A stretch of 64,000 nucleotides of DNA from DAOUJH01 sp965248955 (lineage in GTDB: Bacteria; Chloroflexota; Dehalococcoidia; Lucifugimonadales; QGNO01): positions 1,240,001-1,304,000 of the forward strand of contig OZ252212.1 in the NCBI GenBank assembly GCA_965248955.1, given 5' to 3'. Below the pieces are notes generated by a model. The model had not been told where the DNA came from. It did not search any database and saw only the letters and a list, made by a program, of their open reading frames with translations. A program made the translations under genes and the position numbers. Shown here one piece after another: positions 41,263 to 49,440 of the stretch (its first letter is position 1; each line of letters begins with the position of its first letter).

Positions 41263-42234
41263 GTGAGGAAGTCATCCCTGCTCATTGCTGCAATTCCTTT
41301 CCTCATCTCCGCATGTACTCAGAATGAGACTCCCACGGTTCCTACGATCTCACCTGTACCTTCTCCTCCTGTTCCCATAACGACACCTGCTACCCTCAAC
41401 CGCACTACGACTCCGGACGGCGTACTCATTGCTCCAGCATCCAGTCCGCCCGATATAGAGGCGACGGTTGCATCAGCGGTGCGAGCCACCGTGAAGGCGG
41501 CTCTGACAGCAACCCCTTCTTCAGGTCCCGGCGGCCAGGAAAGCGGCAGCCCCAGGGAAATCTCTGTGACAGCAGTGCCCGACTCGAGGAGGGTAGTTGC
41601 GCCTTCACCCACAGCCACGGTTGCACCGACAGCTACAGCCACTACTACGGCTACACCGGTGCCGACAGCCACTGCTACGGCTACACCGGCGCCGACAGCC
41701 ACTGCTACGGCTACACCGGCGCCGACAGCCACTGCTACGGCTACACCGGCGCCGACAGCCACTGCTACGGCTACACCGGCGCCGACAGCCACTGCTACGG
41801 CTACACCGGCACCGACAGCCACTGCTACGGCTACACCGGCGCCGACAGCCACTGCTACGGCTACACCGACACTGACTCCCGCGATCACACCGACTCCGCC
41901 GATAGAGGCTCAATATCAGGTGCGTATCCAGAACGTTGACTTGGCGGAGGAGGTTGTCGTCATCGTCAATACTGGGGCCAGCCCCCAGGTTATGACCGGC
42001 TGGGAGCTGCTGAGCCAGGAGGGCGGACAGCGTTTCGTATTCCCCCGGTTGACTTTAAACTCAGGCGCTTCCGTCCGGGTTACCAGCGGTCCTAACGGCT
42101 GGCGAGATCCGCCTGGCGTGCTGCAGTGGCGGAAATCTGACGGCAGCCCTTACCGGGGCCACGTTTGGAACAATGACGGCGACGTTGCCATACTGTTCGA
42201 CAGCCGGGGCAACGAGGTATCCAGGTTCCCTTAA
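41263..42234 (+). CDS. Lipoprotein with Ala/Thr/Pro repeat stalk and lamin-tail domain
   Basis: The protein has 323 residues. GTG 41263 is chosen because it gives the signal RKSSLLIAAIPFLISAC (Cys18) and lies 9 nt after AGGAGG; the ATG at 41259 is out of frame. A low-complexity stalk (about residues 120-205) repeats T-A-T-A-T-P-A-P-T-A. The C-terminal 110 residues form an LTD-type Ig-like fold: YQVRIQNVDLAEEVVVIVN, TGWELLSQEGGQRFVFP, LNSGASVRVTSG, and a final NNDGDVAILFDSRGN. LTD domains sit on secreted nucleases and surface proteins and serve in binding. No catalytic domain is present. The function is unknown, perhaps envelope or DNA binding. Confidence 0.85.
   Translation: MRKSSLLIAAIPFLISACTQNETPTVPTISPVPSPPVPITTPATLNRTTTPDGVLIAPASSPPDIEATVASAVRATVKAALTATPSSGPGGQESGSPREISVTAVPDSRRVVAPSPTATVAPTATATTTATPVPTATATATPAPTATATATPAPTATATATPAPTATATATPAPTATATATPAPTATATATPAPTATATATPTLTPAITPTPPIEAQYQVRIQNVDLAEEVVVIVNTGASPQVMTGWELLSQEGGQRFVFPRLTLNSGASVRVTSGPNGWRDPPGVLQWRKSDGSPYRGHVWNNDGDVAILFDSRGNEVSRFP
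41660..41876 (+). repeat. 30-bp tandem repeat in lipoprotein stalk
   Basis: A 30-bp unit beginning ACAGCCACTGCTACGGCTAC and ending ACCGGCGCCG recurs seven times with very few substitutions. It encodes T-A-T-A-T-P-A-P. Both strands stay open, which produces long spurious frames on the other strand. Confidence 0.9.
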
Positions 42235-42545
42235 ACGTAGGGTCCCAGGTGTATGCCTCCCAGGATGTGTATGTGGCCGTGAGGCTGGCTCTGCATACCG
42301 TCGTGCCCGAAATTGGAAAGCAGTCTGAACCCGTTGGGGCATTGCTCCTTGCCGATGCGTGCGGCTATTGCGGCTACCTTGACCATCTCTTGATTGTTCC
42401 ACAGCTCTTCCTGGGACATATGCTTTTTGGGTACGGCTAGGAGCATGACCGGCGCCCACCTGAGACGGTTGCGAAAGACCATTACGTCGTCATCCTCATA
42501 GATGATGTCGCCAGGCTCTTCTCTACGGACTATCCTACAGAACAC
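42231..42545 (-). CDS. HIT-family nucleotide hydrolase/transferase
   Basis: The HIT signature H-x-H-x-H is at SQPHGHIHILGG near the C-terminus, with NFGHDGMQ before it. The sequence from GTG 42545 begins MFCRIVRREEPGDIIYEDDD. HIT proteins normally start near C-x-F-C-x-I, and the frame upstream continues PCVFCRIV, so GTG 42545 would remove the first Cys of the zinc pair. A CTG at 42578 would include it, giving about 115 residues, but no ATG, GTG or TTG exists there. These enzymes hydrolyse dinucleoside polyphosphates or AMP conjugates. The stop shares TTAA (42231-42234) with the convergent lipoprotein gene. Confidence 0.85.
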   Translation of the reverse strand: MFCRIVRREEPGDIIYEDDDVMVFRNRLRWAPVMLLAVPKKHMSQEELWNNQEMVKVAAIAARIGKEQCPNGFRLLSNFGHDGMQSQPHGHIHILGGIHLGPYV

Positions 42546-42559
42546 GCACGGCCCGCCAG

Positions 42560-43987
42560 TCAGGACGTCCTCCTCCAGGACTTGTTCTTTCCTGACTGTG
42601 CATATCCCGCAGTATCGCTCTTGTTCCGCTCCCTGGAGCCTTTGTCACGGAAATCGGGTGCTGAAATGGGACACCAATTCACTATGCTTGCGTCTCTCAA
42701 CCGCGATTGCACCGGCGGCGGGAGGCGCTCTTCCATGAAACCACACAGGGTGATAATGGTGGGGAGCCGGGCTTCCTGGCGGTGCACGATTATTTGGTAG
42801 AGCTTCTCTTCCGCCCAGGGTGTGCTGCTGTGAGAACCGAGGTCGTCCAGTACCAGGTAGGGCGCGGTCCTTACTTCTTCAAACAGCTGGTCGTACCTAA
42901 CCGGACTCTGGGGACTGAACGTATACCTGAGATGGTCCAACAGATCCGGTACGAAGGCGAAGCAAACGTATCTGCCTCTGCTTTCTATCTCGTTCACAAC
43001 GGCGACGGCCAGGTGGGTCTTCCCGCAACCTTCGGGGCCGGCAAATGCCAGCCAGCCGGAGGGTTGCTCGGCAAAGACGCGAGCCGCATTTAGCGCGGCC
43101 CCTAGGCTCTCTCGGTCTGTCGCGTCCGCTCCATTGCCCCTGGTGTTGAAAGTTTCGAAAGTCATGCGAGGCTTCAACTCCGACTTCATCCTGTCCAGCT
43201 GCCAGTGGGGAGAGGTGACGGCTTGTTCTCCGAGCATGATTTGCATTACGAGCCCGTGGTCCTCCAGGCGCGCCCGCAGTTGCTCGTCGAGCTGGCCAAG
43301 GGGGACGCTGAGGGAGATCATGGTAGGCATCTGCCGGTTGAACCGGTGGTTCAATATCTGATTGAGCTTCTCCTGTGCCCAGGGGGTTGTGGCGTGGGCG
43401 CCCAAGTCGTCCAGGGCAAGGAGCGGTATATTCCGCACGTGTTCAAAGAGCTCGTCATAGGAGATTTCGCTGCTGGGAGCGAACGTTGAGCGCAGGTGGT
43501 CCAGCAGATCAGGGACCGAGATGTAGAAGGCGGGCGTCTCCCGCTCTATACTGCGATTGACTATGGCGGCAAGCAGGTGGGTCTTACCGGAGCCTCCTGC
43601 TCCGATAAAGAGCAGCCAGCCCTGTGGGCCATCGGCGTATTCAATGGCGGCTTGGTACGCTTGAGAGAACCTCTGTTGAGCCTCCAGTTTGGTGGAGCGT
43701 CCATTGGAGTCCATGGAGTTGAACCTGAGCTGGGTGAGGGCTCCCAAGTTGCTGTGGAGCTGGAGCCGTTCCATCCTTTGAGCTTGGGTGACCTCTTCCT
43801 GGCAGGAACAGGGAATAGCCCGGCCAAAGTCAGGATGACCAACGGGTAAGTCCTGCCTTATCCAGCCTTTGCCTCCGCAAACGGCGCAATCATCTGAGGA
43901 GGTCTCCTCCTCAGCGTGCCAGGTAGCCGTACCGTCGGAGATATTCTTTGGGGTCAGTCGTTTGAGAATGTCGCCCAGGCTCTCCAT
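42560..43987 (-). CDS. DnaC/DnaI-like helicase loader with two AAA+ modules
   Basis: The protein has 475 residues. The N-terminus has a zinc-finger-like C-x-x-C (DDCAVCGGKG) and a later CSC (IPCSCQEE), as in DnaC/DnaI/IstB-type loaders. Module 1 (about 90-250) has Walker A GAGGSGKTH and Walker B LLALDDLGAHATTPWAQ. Module 2 (about 285-440) has Walker A GPEGCGKTH and Walker B YLVLDDLGSHSSTPWAE. The modules clearly resemble each other (PDLLDHLRSTFAP against PDLLDHLRYTFSP), so they arose by internal duplication. Ordinary loaders have one module and about 250-310 residues. It overlaps the DnaD-like gene by 77 bp and lies downstream of dnaB, so a role in loading the helicase fits. Confidence 0.88.
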   Translation of the reverse strand: MESLGDILKRLTPKNISDGTATWHAEEETSSDDCAVCGGKGWIRQDLPVGHPDFGRAIPCSCQEEVTQAQRMERLQLHSNLGALTQLRFNSMDSNGRSTKLEAQQRFSQAYQAAIEYADGPQGWLLFIGAGGSGKTHLLAAIVNRSIERETPAFYISVPDLLDHLRSTFAPSSEISYDELFEHVRNIPLLALDDLGAHATTPWAQEKLNQILNHRFNRQMPTMISLSVPLGQLDEQLRARLEDHGLVMQIMLGEQAVTSPHWQLDRMKSELKPRMTFETFNTRGNGADATDRESLGAALNAARVFAEQPSGWLAFAGPEGCGKTHLAVAVVNEIESRGRYVCFAFVPDLLDHLRYTFSPQSPVRYDQLFEEVRTAPYLVLDDLGSHSSTPWAEEKLYQIIVHRQEARLPTIITLCGFMEERLPPPVQSRLRDASIVNWCPISAPDFRDKGSRERNKSDTAGYAQSGKNKSWRRTS

Positions 43988-44588
43988 TGTCCTTTCCTTC
44001 AGCGGCCCATCTTTCCAGAATGCTGGCTATGTATCGCCATTTTCGGATATTCGAGCTAACAGCTTCACGAAACGCCTCTTCAATCCATGGCCAGGGATAC
44101 ACTGACTCTGCTTCCTTGAGCTCCTCTGTGAGCAGAGGGGTCAACGAGCCGATGTTCTGCTCATATAGAACAAAGATGTTTGGACGGTCGTCGCCTTGAG
44201 ATGAAGATGACGGCTCCTCCATTTCCACTTCACCCAACTGGGCCATGGCCTTTCTTCCTGGCTCGTCGTTCAAGAACAGCACCTTTTCGTTGCTCTGCTC
44301 AGCTTCCAGCAAGGTGCCCCGCGTTACCGCCAGTTGGACTCCCTTGATAATCGCCTGCTTGGAGCCTTCCGGCTCTTGTGCCAGGGCATCCGCAAGGATC
44401 GCATCGTTCTCCATCTCTGATGTAGTGACCCAGAGACGTTTGCTGCGACGCTGGTGCACCATTCCGATCAATCTGAGGGTGCACTTTAGCTCGGCAATGG
44501 AGTCTATCTCTGCAAGGAGCGGCCCCAGCGCCTGCGCCGGAACGGGGATGTACCTGGTTCTCGCGGGGAAGGCGAGCGTTTGGGGCAT
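43911..44588 (-). CDS. DnaD-like replication initiation protein
   Basis: The protein has 225 residues. The C-terminal part contains a DnaD-type (DnaB_2) domain: FVLYEQNIGSLTPLLTEELK, AESVYPWPWIEEAFREAV and SNIRKWRYIASILERWAAEG, with the K-W-x-Y-I-x-x-I-L motif. The N-terminal 110 residues resemble a winged-helix or remodelling domain (AELKCTLRLIGMVHQRRSKR). DnaD proteins help load the replicative helicase at origins or restart forks. It starts 3 bp after the dnaB stop, and its end overlaps the loader gene by 77 bp in another frame. Confidence 0.86.
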   Translation of the reverse strand: MPQTLAFPARTRYIPVPAQALGPLLAEIDSIAELKCTLRLIGMVHQRRSKRLWVTTSEMENDAILADALAQEPEGSKQAIIKGVQLAVTRGTLLEAEQSNEKVLFLNDEPGRKAMAQLGEVEMEEPSSSSQGDDRPNIFVLYEQNIGSLTPLLTEELKEAESVYPWPWIEEAFREAVSSNIRKWRYIASILERWAAEGKDNGEPGRHSQTTDPKEYLRRYGYLAR

Positions 44589-44590
44589 GA

Positions 44591-45952
44591 TCAGACCGCT
44601 CTCTGGGTAGCCAGGTTTTCGAATCGAGAGAACTGGTCTCGGAAGTATAGGTTCAGGCTCTTGAGGGGGCCGTTTCGATGCTTAGAGATGATGAGCTCGG
44701 CGATGTTCTTGGGATACGGCTCCACGGGATTCTGCCTTTCCCACTCCTCTTCACTGTGATACATATCGTCTCTATAGATGAACGCCACCACGTCGGCGTC
44801 TTGCTCTATGCTGCCGCTGTCTCTGAGGTCTGAGAGTTGAGGTCTATGAGAGGGGCGCTGCTCTACGGCGCGGCTTAGCTGGGAAATGGCAATCAAGGGA
44901 ACATTGAGGTCTCTGGCCAGGCCTTTCAAGGCGCGCGAGATATCGCTCATCTCTTGGACCCTGTTTTCGGAACGGCTGCTGCCTTGCATAAGCTGAAGGT
45001 AGTCCAAAACTATCAGGTCCAGCCTACGCTCCATGTGCAGCCGCCTTGCCTTGCTGCGTACCTCTATGATTGTCTGAAGCGGGGTGTCGTCAACGAAGAT
45101 GGGCAGATCTGAAAGTGCGCCCACCGCGTCTATGACCCTTTGCTGTTCCCGATCGCTCATGAGGTTTATACGCAGACTGTGGCTGTCCACCTGCGCCTCA
45201 GAAGAAAGCAAACGCATCGCCAGTTGCTCGCTGCTCATTTCCAGGCTGAATATGCCCACGTTGGCGCCTTGACTGGCGGCATGCTGAGCAATATTCAGCG
45301 CCAGGGTGCTCTTGCCCATGCTGGGACGGGCGGCGAGTATCACAAGGTCGGACCTTTGCAGTCCTCCCAGCACAGTATCCAGGTCTATGAATCCCGTCGG
45401 CACCGGCGCTGTACCATGTTCCAGTGCGGTGTGGACTGTCGCCGTATCTTCCAGGTACTTGTCCAGGACGTCTCTCAGCGGAACGAAGTCCCTGTTTTCC
45501 CTGCGGGACCTGATGCGAAACAACAGCTCCTCAGCCTGACCCAGCGCCGAGTCCACATCGGAGTCCTGCTCGTAACCCAGGGCGGCTATTTCCGTGGCGG
45601 CTGAGATGAGGTTGCGCATGGTAGAGGTACGGCTCACCATGCGGGCGTAGTGCTCTACGTATACAGATGTGGGAACGGTGGTTACCAGGTGGCTGAGGAA
45701 TGCCGCCCCCCCGGCCGGATCCAGCCGTTCCAAGCCTTCCAGCTCGTGGGCAACGGAGACCTGGTTTATAGGCTCACCACGTTGAAAAAGAGCAAGGCAT
45801 GCCTCGTAGCTCCATCTGTTTCGCTCTCGATAAAAGTCCTCCGGCTTGAGGAACGGCGCCACCTGGAGCATGGAAATGCCATCCAGCAAGATGGAGCCAA
45901 GCACCGCTTCTTCGGCGGCGTCATCATGGGGGGGCAAGCGGTCAGTGTACAT
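44591..45952 (-). CDS. dnaB: Replicative DNA helicase DnaB
   Basis: The protein has 453 residues. ATG 45952 overlaps the rplI stop by one base (TGATG), and a TTG 3 bp upstream is the alternative. The N-terminal domain opens DRLPPHDDAAEEAVLGSILL. The RecA-like domain has Walker A AARPSMGKSTLALN, Walker B LDLIVLDYLQLM, and SQLSRAVEQRPSHRPQLSDL with the arginine finger region and the following RDSGSIEQDADVV. It unwinds DNA ahead of the fork as a hexamer. Its companions here are the DnaD-like protein and the double-AAA loader. Confidence 0.97.
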   Translation of the reverse strand: MYTDRLPPHDDAAEEAVLGSILLDGISMLQVAPFLKPEDFYRERNRWSYEACLALFQRGEPINQVSVAHELEGLERLDPAGGAAFLSHLVTTVPTSVYVEHYARMVSRTSTMRNLISAATEIAALGYEQDSDVDSALGQAEELLFRIRSRRENRDFVPLRDVLDKYLEDTATVHTALEHGTAPVPTGFIDLDTVLGGLQRSDLVILAARPSMGKSTLALNIAQHAASQGANVGIFSLEMSSEQLAMRLLSSEAQVDSHSLRINLMSDREQQRVIDAVGALSDLPIFVDDTPLQTIIEVRSKARRLHMERRLDLIVLDYLQLMQGSSRSENRVQEMSDISRALKGLARDLNVPLIAISQLSRAVEQRPSHRPQLSDLRDSGSIEQDADVVAFIYRDDMYHSEEEWERQNPVEPYPKNIAELIISKHRNGPLKSLNLYFRDQFSRFENLATQRAV

Positions 45953-46566
45953 CAAGGCTGCTGTTCCCCTTCTACATCCGTTTCAGGATCGGTTGAGGGA
46001 GCCTGCTCGTCTTCGCCGTTCATACCGGGAGATTCCACAGCCTCTGGCTGTATATCCTGGTTGTCGGCTTCGGCCTGTGCCGCCTCCTCGGCCATCCGTG
46101 CCTCCACGGCGCCCTCCTGCCCTTCAGCATCGACGATGAGCTTCAAAGTAGCCGATATACCGTAGGAGAAGCGCGCCTGCGCTTCGTAGGCTCCCGGCTC
46201 ATGTATAGGGTTTTCCAGGTGAATCGAGCGGCGGTCGAACTCACGCTCGGTAAGGCGGATCAACTCTTCAGTGACGTGGGTGGAGGTCACCGCGCCGTAA
46301 AATCTACCGGTGGGCCCAACCCTGGCGCCGAGGTGCAGCGTCAGTTCGCTAAGCTGCTCCACCAGGGCGTTCAGGTCTTTCTGCTCTTTGATGCGGCGCT
46401 CATCTCCCGTTTTGCGTATGGCTTCCAGCCTCTGCATATGGTCGTGGGATGCGGGAACGGCCAGTTGCCTGGGGATGAGGAAGTTACGGGCGTAACCGTT
46501 CTTCACCTCTTTGACGTCCCCGGCTTGACCGCTGCCCGGCACATCTGACAGGAAGATTACTTTCAT
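45952..46566 (-). CDS. rplI: 50S ribosomal protein L9 with acidic C-terminal extension
   Basis: The protein has 204 residues from ATG 46566 (MKVIFLSDV), behind GAGGTG. The L9 N-terminal domain is G-x-x-G-D-x-x-x-V-x-x-G-Y-A-R-N-F-L-I-P (here NGYARNFLIPRQLAVPAS), followed by the long connecting helix and a C-terminal domain with VGPTGRFYGAVTSTHVTEEL. L9 usually ends near residue 148. Here about 55 more residues follow, rich in Glu, Asp, Gln and Pro (EGAVEARMAEEAAQAEADNQ). The rplI-dnaB order is conserved in many bacteria. Confidence 0.95.
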   Translation of the reverse strand: MKVIFLSDVPGSGQAGDVKEVKNGYARNFLIPRQLAVPASHDHMQRLEAIRKTGDERRIKEQKDLNALVEQLSELTLHLGARVGPTGRFYGAVTSTHVTEELIRLTEREFDRRSIHLENPIHEPGAYEAQARFSYGISATLKLIVDAEGQEGAVEARMAEEAAQAEADNQDIQPEAVESPGMNGEDEQAPSTDPETDVEGEQQP

Positions 46567-46599
46567 ATCTAAACACCTCAAGATAAGATTTTTCTCTAA

Positions 46600-46618
46600 C
46601 TTGGAGCTAAACCCCAAG
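46600..46618 (-). other. Small hairpin in the rplI leader
   Basis: CTTGG and CCAAG arms (46618-46614 and 46604-46600 on the minus strand) enclose a 9-nt loop 34 bases before the rplI start. It is short, and any regulatory role is unproven. Confidence 0.25.
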
Positions 46619-46731
46619 AGATGAAAGAGAATTTACAATAACAGTTTGACAAGACCTCTTTGGAACGTTTGAGCTATTGTAGCGGGAATTCTCCGGTTTG
46701 AGAAGGGGGGTGGAGCCGGAAGGCCGTGGCA

Positions 46732-48945
46732 TCAGATTTGCAGTGCTCTTTCAAGACCGTTGTGCCAGGCATCCGAAAGCTCTGCCAGCGGACTGTCAAG
46801 AATATCAGGAAATGAGAACCTGTCCCCTCCCACGGCACCCAGCAAGAGGTACGGCACACCCATTTTTAGGCAGGCTGTTTCCACCGCCCGTAGATTGGCC
46901 GGGTCCAACGACACAAGGATCCTTGAGGCCGCTTCACCAAACAGAGCCACGTCCCAGCGTTCCCCCAGAGAAACGCTGCCGGCAAAACCCAGGTTGCCCT
47001 GAACGGCGCTTTCGGCTATCGCTATGCCGAGACCGCCCTCCGAGCAGTCATGGGCGGAGCTGATTAGACCTTGGTTGACAAGCTGCCGGCAACATCGCTG
47101 TACCCTCACTTCCAAATCGAGGTCAATGCTTGGCCGGCCTGCCAATACGCCGTGAATCAGCTCCAGGTATTCGCTGCCGGCCAAGCACGCGGTATCTCCT
47201 GAAAGCTCCGAAGCGCCGATGAGGAGGACGAGGTCTCCCTCTTTCCTGAAAGCCGACCCCACAGCGCGGCTTACATTTTCCAGAAGTCCCATGGCACCGA
47301 CAACCGGGGTGGGATAGACCGCCGTTCCCCTAGTCTCATTGTAAAGACTGGCGTTGCCGCTTACTACAGGTACGTCCAGAGCGGTGCATGCTTCCACCAT
47401 GCCGCGCACGGATTCCCTCATCTGATAGGCCACGTAGGATTCATCCGGGTTGCCAAAGTTGAGGCAGTCAGTAACAGCCACGGGCGTTGCTCCTGTGCAG
47501 GACACGTTGCGGCAGGCTTCAGCAACGGCAAGGGCGCCGCCAACAAAGGGGTCCAAGTAGCAGATGCGGCCGTTGCAATCGGTGGAAAGAGCGATTCCTC
47601 GTTGAGTAGCCTTGATTCGGAGTACCGCGGCGTCGGCTGCTCCCGGGGCAAGGACCGTGTTGGTCTGCACTTGGTGGTCGTACTGGCGATACACCATTTC
47701 CCTGCTGGCGACGTTTGGTGAAGCGAGAAGCTCTAGCAACACCTGGGAAGGTGATTCCACCGGCACTGGGGTGGAGTCTAGGTTGTACTCCTGCAGATCT
47801 TTGAGAAGCTGAGGCTTTTCTCCGGCAACGTTGTAAAGCGGAGGGTGCGTGAGCATTCCCCCAGGGACAACCCCAACCTGTTCTTCCCCCTGGAAAATAC
47901 GCGCCATGCCGTCCCTGGTCACATCGCCGATAACGGTGCATGGAATGTCCCACTTGTCCATGATAACTCTTACCGCTTCCAGGTTGTTGGGATGGAGTAT
48001 GAGCAACATCCGTTCCTGGGACTCGGAAAGCATGACCTCGTAAGGAGACATGGCAGACTCTCTTCTAGGCACGAGTGAAACATCCAGCCTGAACCCGGTC
48101 CCGCCCTTGGTCGTCGCTTCCACGGTTGAACTGGTGAGTCCGGCGGCGCCCAGGTCTTGCATTCCTTCTATCAGATCAGCGTGCGCCACTTCCAGGCAAG
48201 CTTCTATGAGCACCTTTTCCATGAAGGGATTGCCCACCTGTACCGTGGGCCTGAGCTCCGTCTCCTCTTCGAACGTGCGGGATGCCAGGCCTGATGCCCC
48301 GTGTATGCCGTCGCGTCCCGTTTCTGCGCCCACCAGAACCAGCAGGTGACCTGGTGTTTTGGCCACGGCTCGCACCAGGCTGTTGGAGGGGACAATTCCG
48401 ACGCAGAGCGCGTTTACCAGTGGATTGCCGGAATATGAGCTGTCAAAGGCGATTTCTCCGCCCACATCGGGCACGCCTATGCAGTTTCCGTATCCGGAGA
48501 TACCACCGACTACTCCTTGGAAAAGATGGCGGTTGCGCGGCTCGGTCAAGGGCCCGAATCGCAGCGAGTTCAACAGGGCTATGGGCCGGGCGCCCATGGC
48601 CAATATGTCGCGCACTATGCCCCCAACCCCCGTGGCCGCACCCTGGTATGGCTCCACTGCGGAAGGGTGGTTGTGCGACTCCACCTTGATCACGACGGCC
48701 AGCCCGTCGCCTATGTCTATGACGCCTGCGTTCTCCTGGCCGGGGGCCGTGAGAAGCTGCGGACTTTCAGAGGGGAAGGTACGTATCAGCTGCTTAGAGT
48801 GCTTGTAGCCGCAGTGCTCGCTCCATAGCGCGCCGAACATCCCAAGCTCGACGGGGTTTGGTTCCCTGTCGAGTCTGCGCACTATATCGCTGTACTCCTC
48901 TTCTGTTAGGGCTATTTGATCAAGGGTTTCTTTAGATACGGTCAC
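46732..48945 (-). CDS. purL: Phosphoribosylformylglycinamidine synthase subunit PurL
   Basis: The protein has 737 residues, the small-PurL type that works with PurQ and PurS in purine synthesis, making FGAM from FGAR, ATP and glutamine-derived ammonia. Visible are LGMFGALWSEHCGYKHSK, the ATP-grasp-like VIKVESHNHPSAVEPYQGAA, and GGIVRDILAMGARPIALLNS. The C-terminal half has ISSAHDCSEGGLGIAIAES. PurQ lies on the same strand 930 bp upstream but is separated by two transporter genes. No purS is seen in the window. Confidence 0.97.
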   Translation of the reverse strand: MTVSKETLDQIALTEEEYSDIVRRLDREPNPVELGMFGALWSEHCGYKHSKQLIRTFPSESPQLLTAPGQENAGVIDIGDGLAVVIKVESHNHPSAVEPYQGAATGVGGIVRDILAMGARPIALLNSLRFGPLTEPRNRHLFQGVVGGISGYGNCIGVPDVGGEIAFDSSYSGNPLVNALCVGIVPSNSLVRAVAKTPGHLLVLVGAETGRDGIHGASGLASRTFEEETELRPTVQVGNPFMEKVLIEACLEVAHADLIEGMQDLGAAGLTSSTVEATTKGGTGFRLDVSLVPRRESAMSPYEVMLSESQERMLLILHPNNLEAVRVIMDKWDIPCTVIGDVTRDGMARIFQGEEQVGVVPGGMLTHPPLYNVAGEKPQLLKDLQEYNLDSTPVPVESPSQVLLELLASPNVASREMVYRQYDHQVQTNTVLAPGAADAAVLRIKATQRGIALSTDCNGRICYLDPFVGGALAVAEACRNVSCTGATPVAVTDCLNFGNPDESYVAYQMRESVRGMVEACTALDVPVVSGNASLYNETRGTAVYPTPVVGAMGLLENVSRAVGSAFRKEGDLVLLIGASELSGDTACLAGSEYLELIHGVLAGRPSIDLDLEVRVQRCCRQLVNQGLISSAHDCSEGGLGIAIAESAVQGNLGFAGSVSLGERWDVALFGEAASRILVSLDPANLRAVETACLKMGVPYLLLGAVGGDRFSFPDILDSPLAELSDAWHNGLERALQI

Positions 48946-48965
48946 GTTATATACCTAACTTCCAA

Positions 48966-49439
48966 CTAGCCGGCGCTTCCCAATGTTACCAATATCACCC
49001 CTGCCACTACTAGGAACGCTCCGATCCATATTCGCAGCGTTATCCGCTCTAACTGCTGCAAGAAAATGTGCGCCAAGCTCAAGGATATCAGGGGAGAAAC
49101 GGACGATACAGGGGCAACCACTACTACGGGCGCCAAGCTGAGCGCCGAGTAGTTAAACGCCACTCCGGACGATGCTGCAATGCCCGACAAGACCAGGAAA
49201 AGGAGCGCCTTCCTGGGCGCGTGACGGTCTTTGACTATGTTCTTGTTTGCAAGTGCGGTAAGGACAAGAAAGCCCACGAACAAGGCCACTGTGGCTACTA
49301 CCAACGGAGGCGCATGTTCAGTCACAATCCGCCTAGCAAGGAACTGGCTTGAACCATAGGCCGTAGCGGCCATGATGGCAAAGATCATGCCCAAAGCAAT
49401 AGGGTTGCTGTTGAGCCCACCGGGAATCATGGCGTGCAT
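48966..49439 (-). CDS. Half-size EamA (DMT) transporter, C-terminal half
   Basis: The protein has 157 residues and about five helices forming one EamA repeat: MIFAIMAATAYGSSQFLARR, ATVALFVGFLVLTALANKN, LSGIAASSGVAFNYSALSLA, PVVVVAPVSSVSPLISLSLA, then IGAFLVVAGVILVTLG. It starts 1 bp beyond the stop of the preceding half in another frame. Together the two halves equal one normal 10-helix drug/metabolite transporter of about 300 residues. Either the pair works as a heterodimer or a single gene has been split by a frameshift in the inter-repeat linker. Confidence 0.8.
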   Translation of the reverse strand: MHAMIPGGLNSNPIALGMIFAIMAATAYGSSQFLARRIVTEHAPPLVVATVALFVGFLVLTALANKNIVKDRHAPRKALLFLVLSGIAASSGVAFNYSALSLAPVVVVAPVSSVSPLISLSLAHIFLQQLERITLRIWIGAFLVVAGVILVTLGSAG

Positions 49440-49440
49440 G

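Noticed and set aside
41319..41888. A Val/Ala/Gly-rich minus-strand frame
   Set aside because: It is the reverse reading of the 30-bp tandem repeat coding for the Ala/Thr/Pro stalk.
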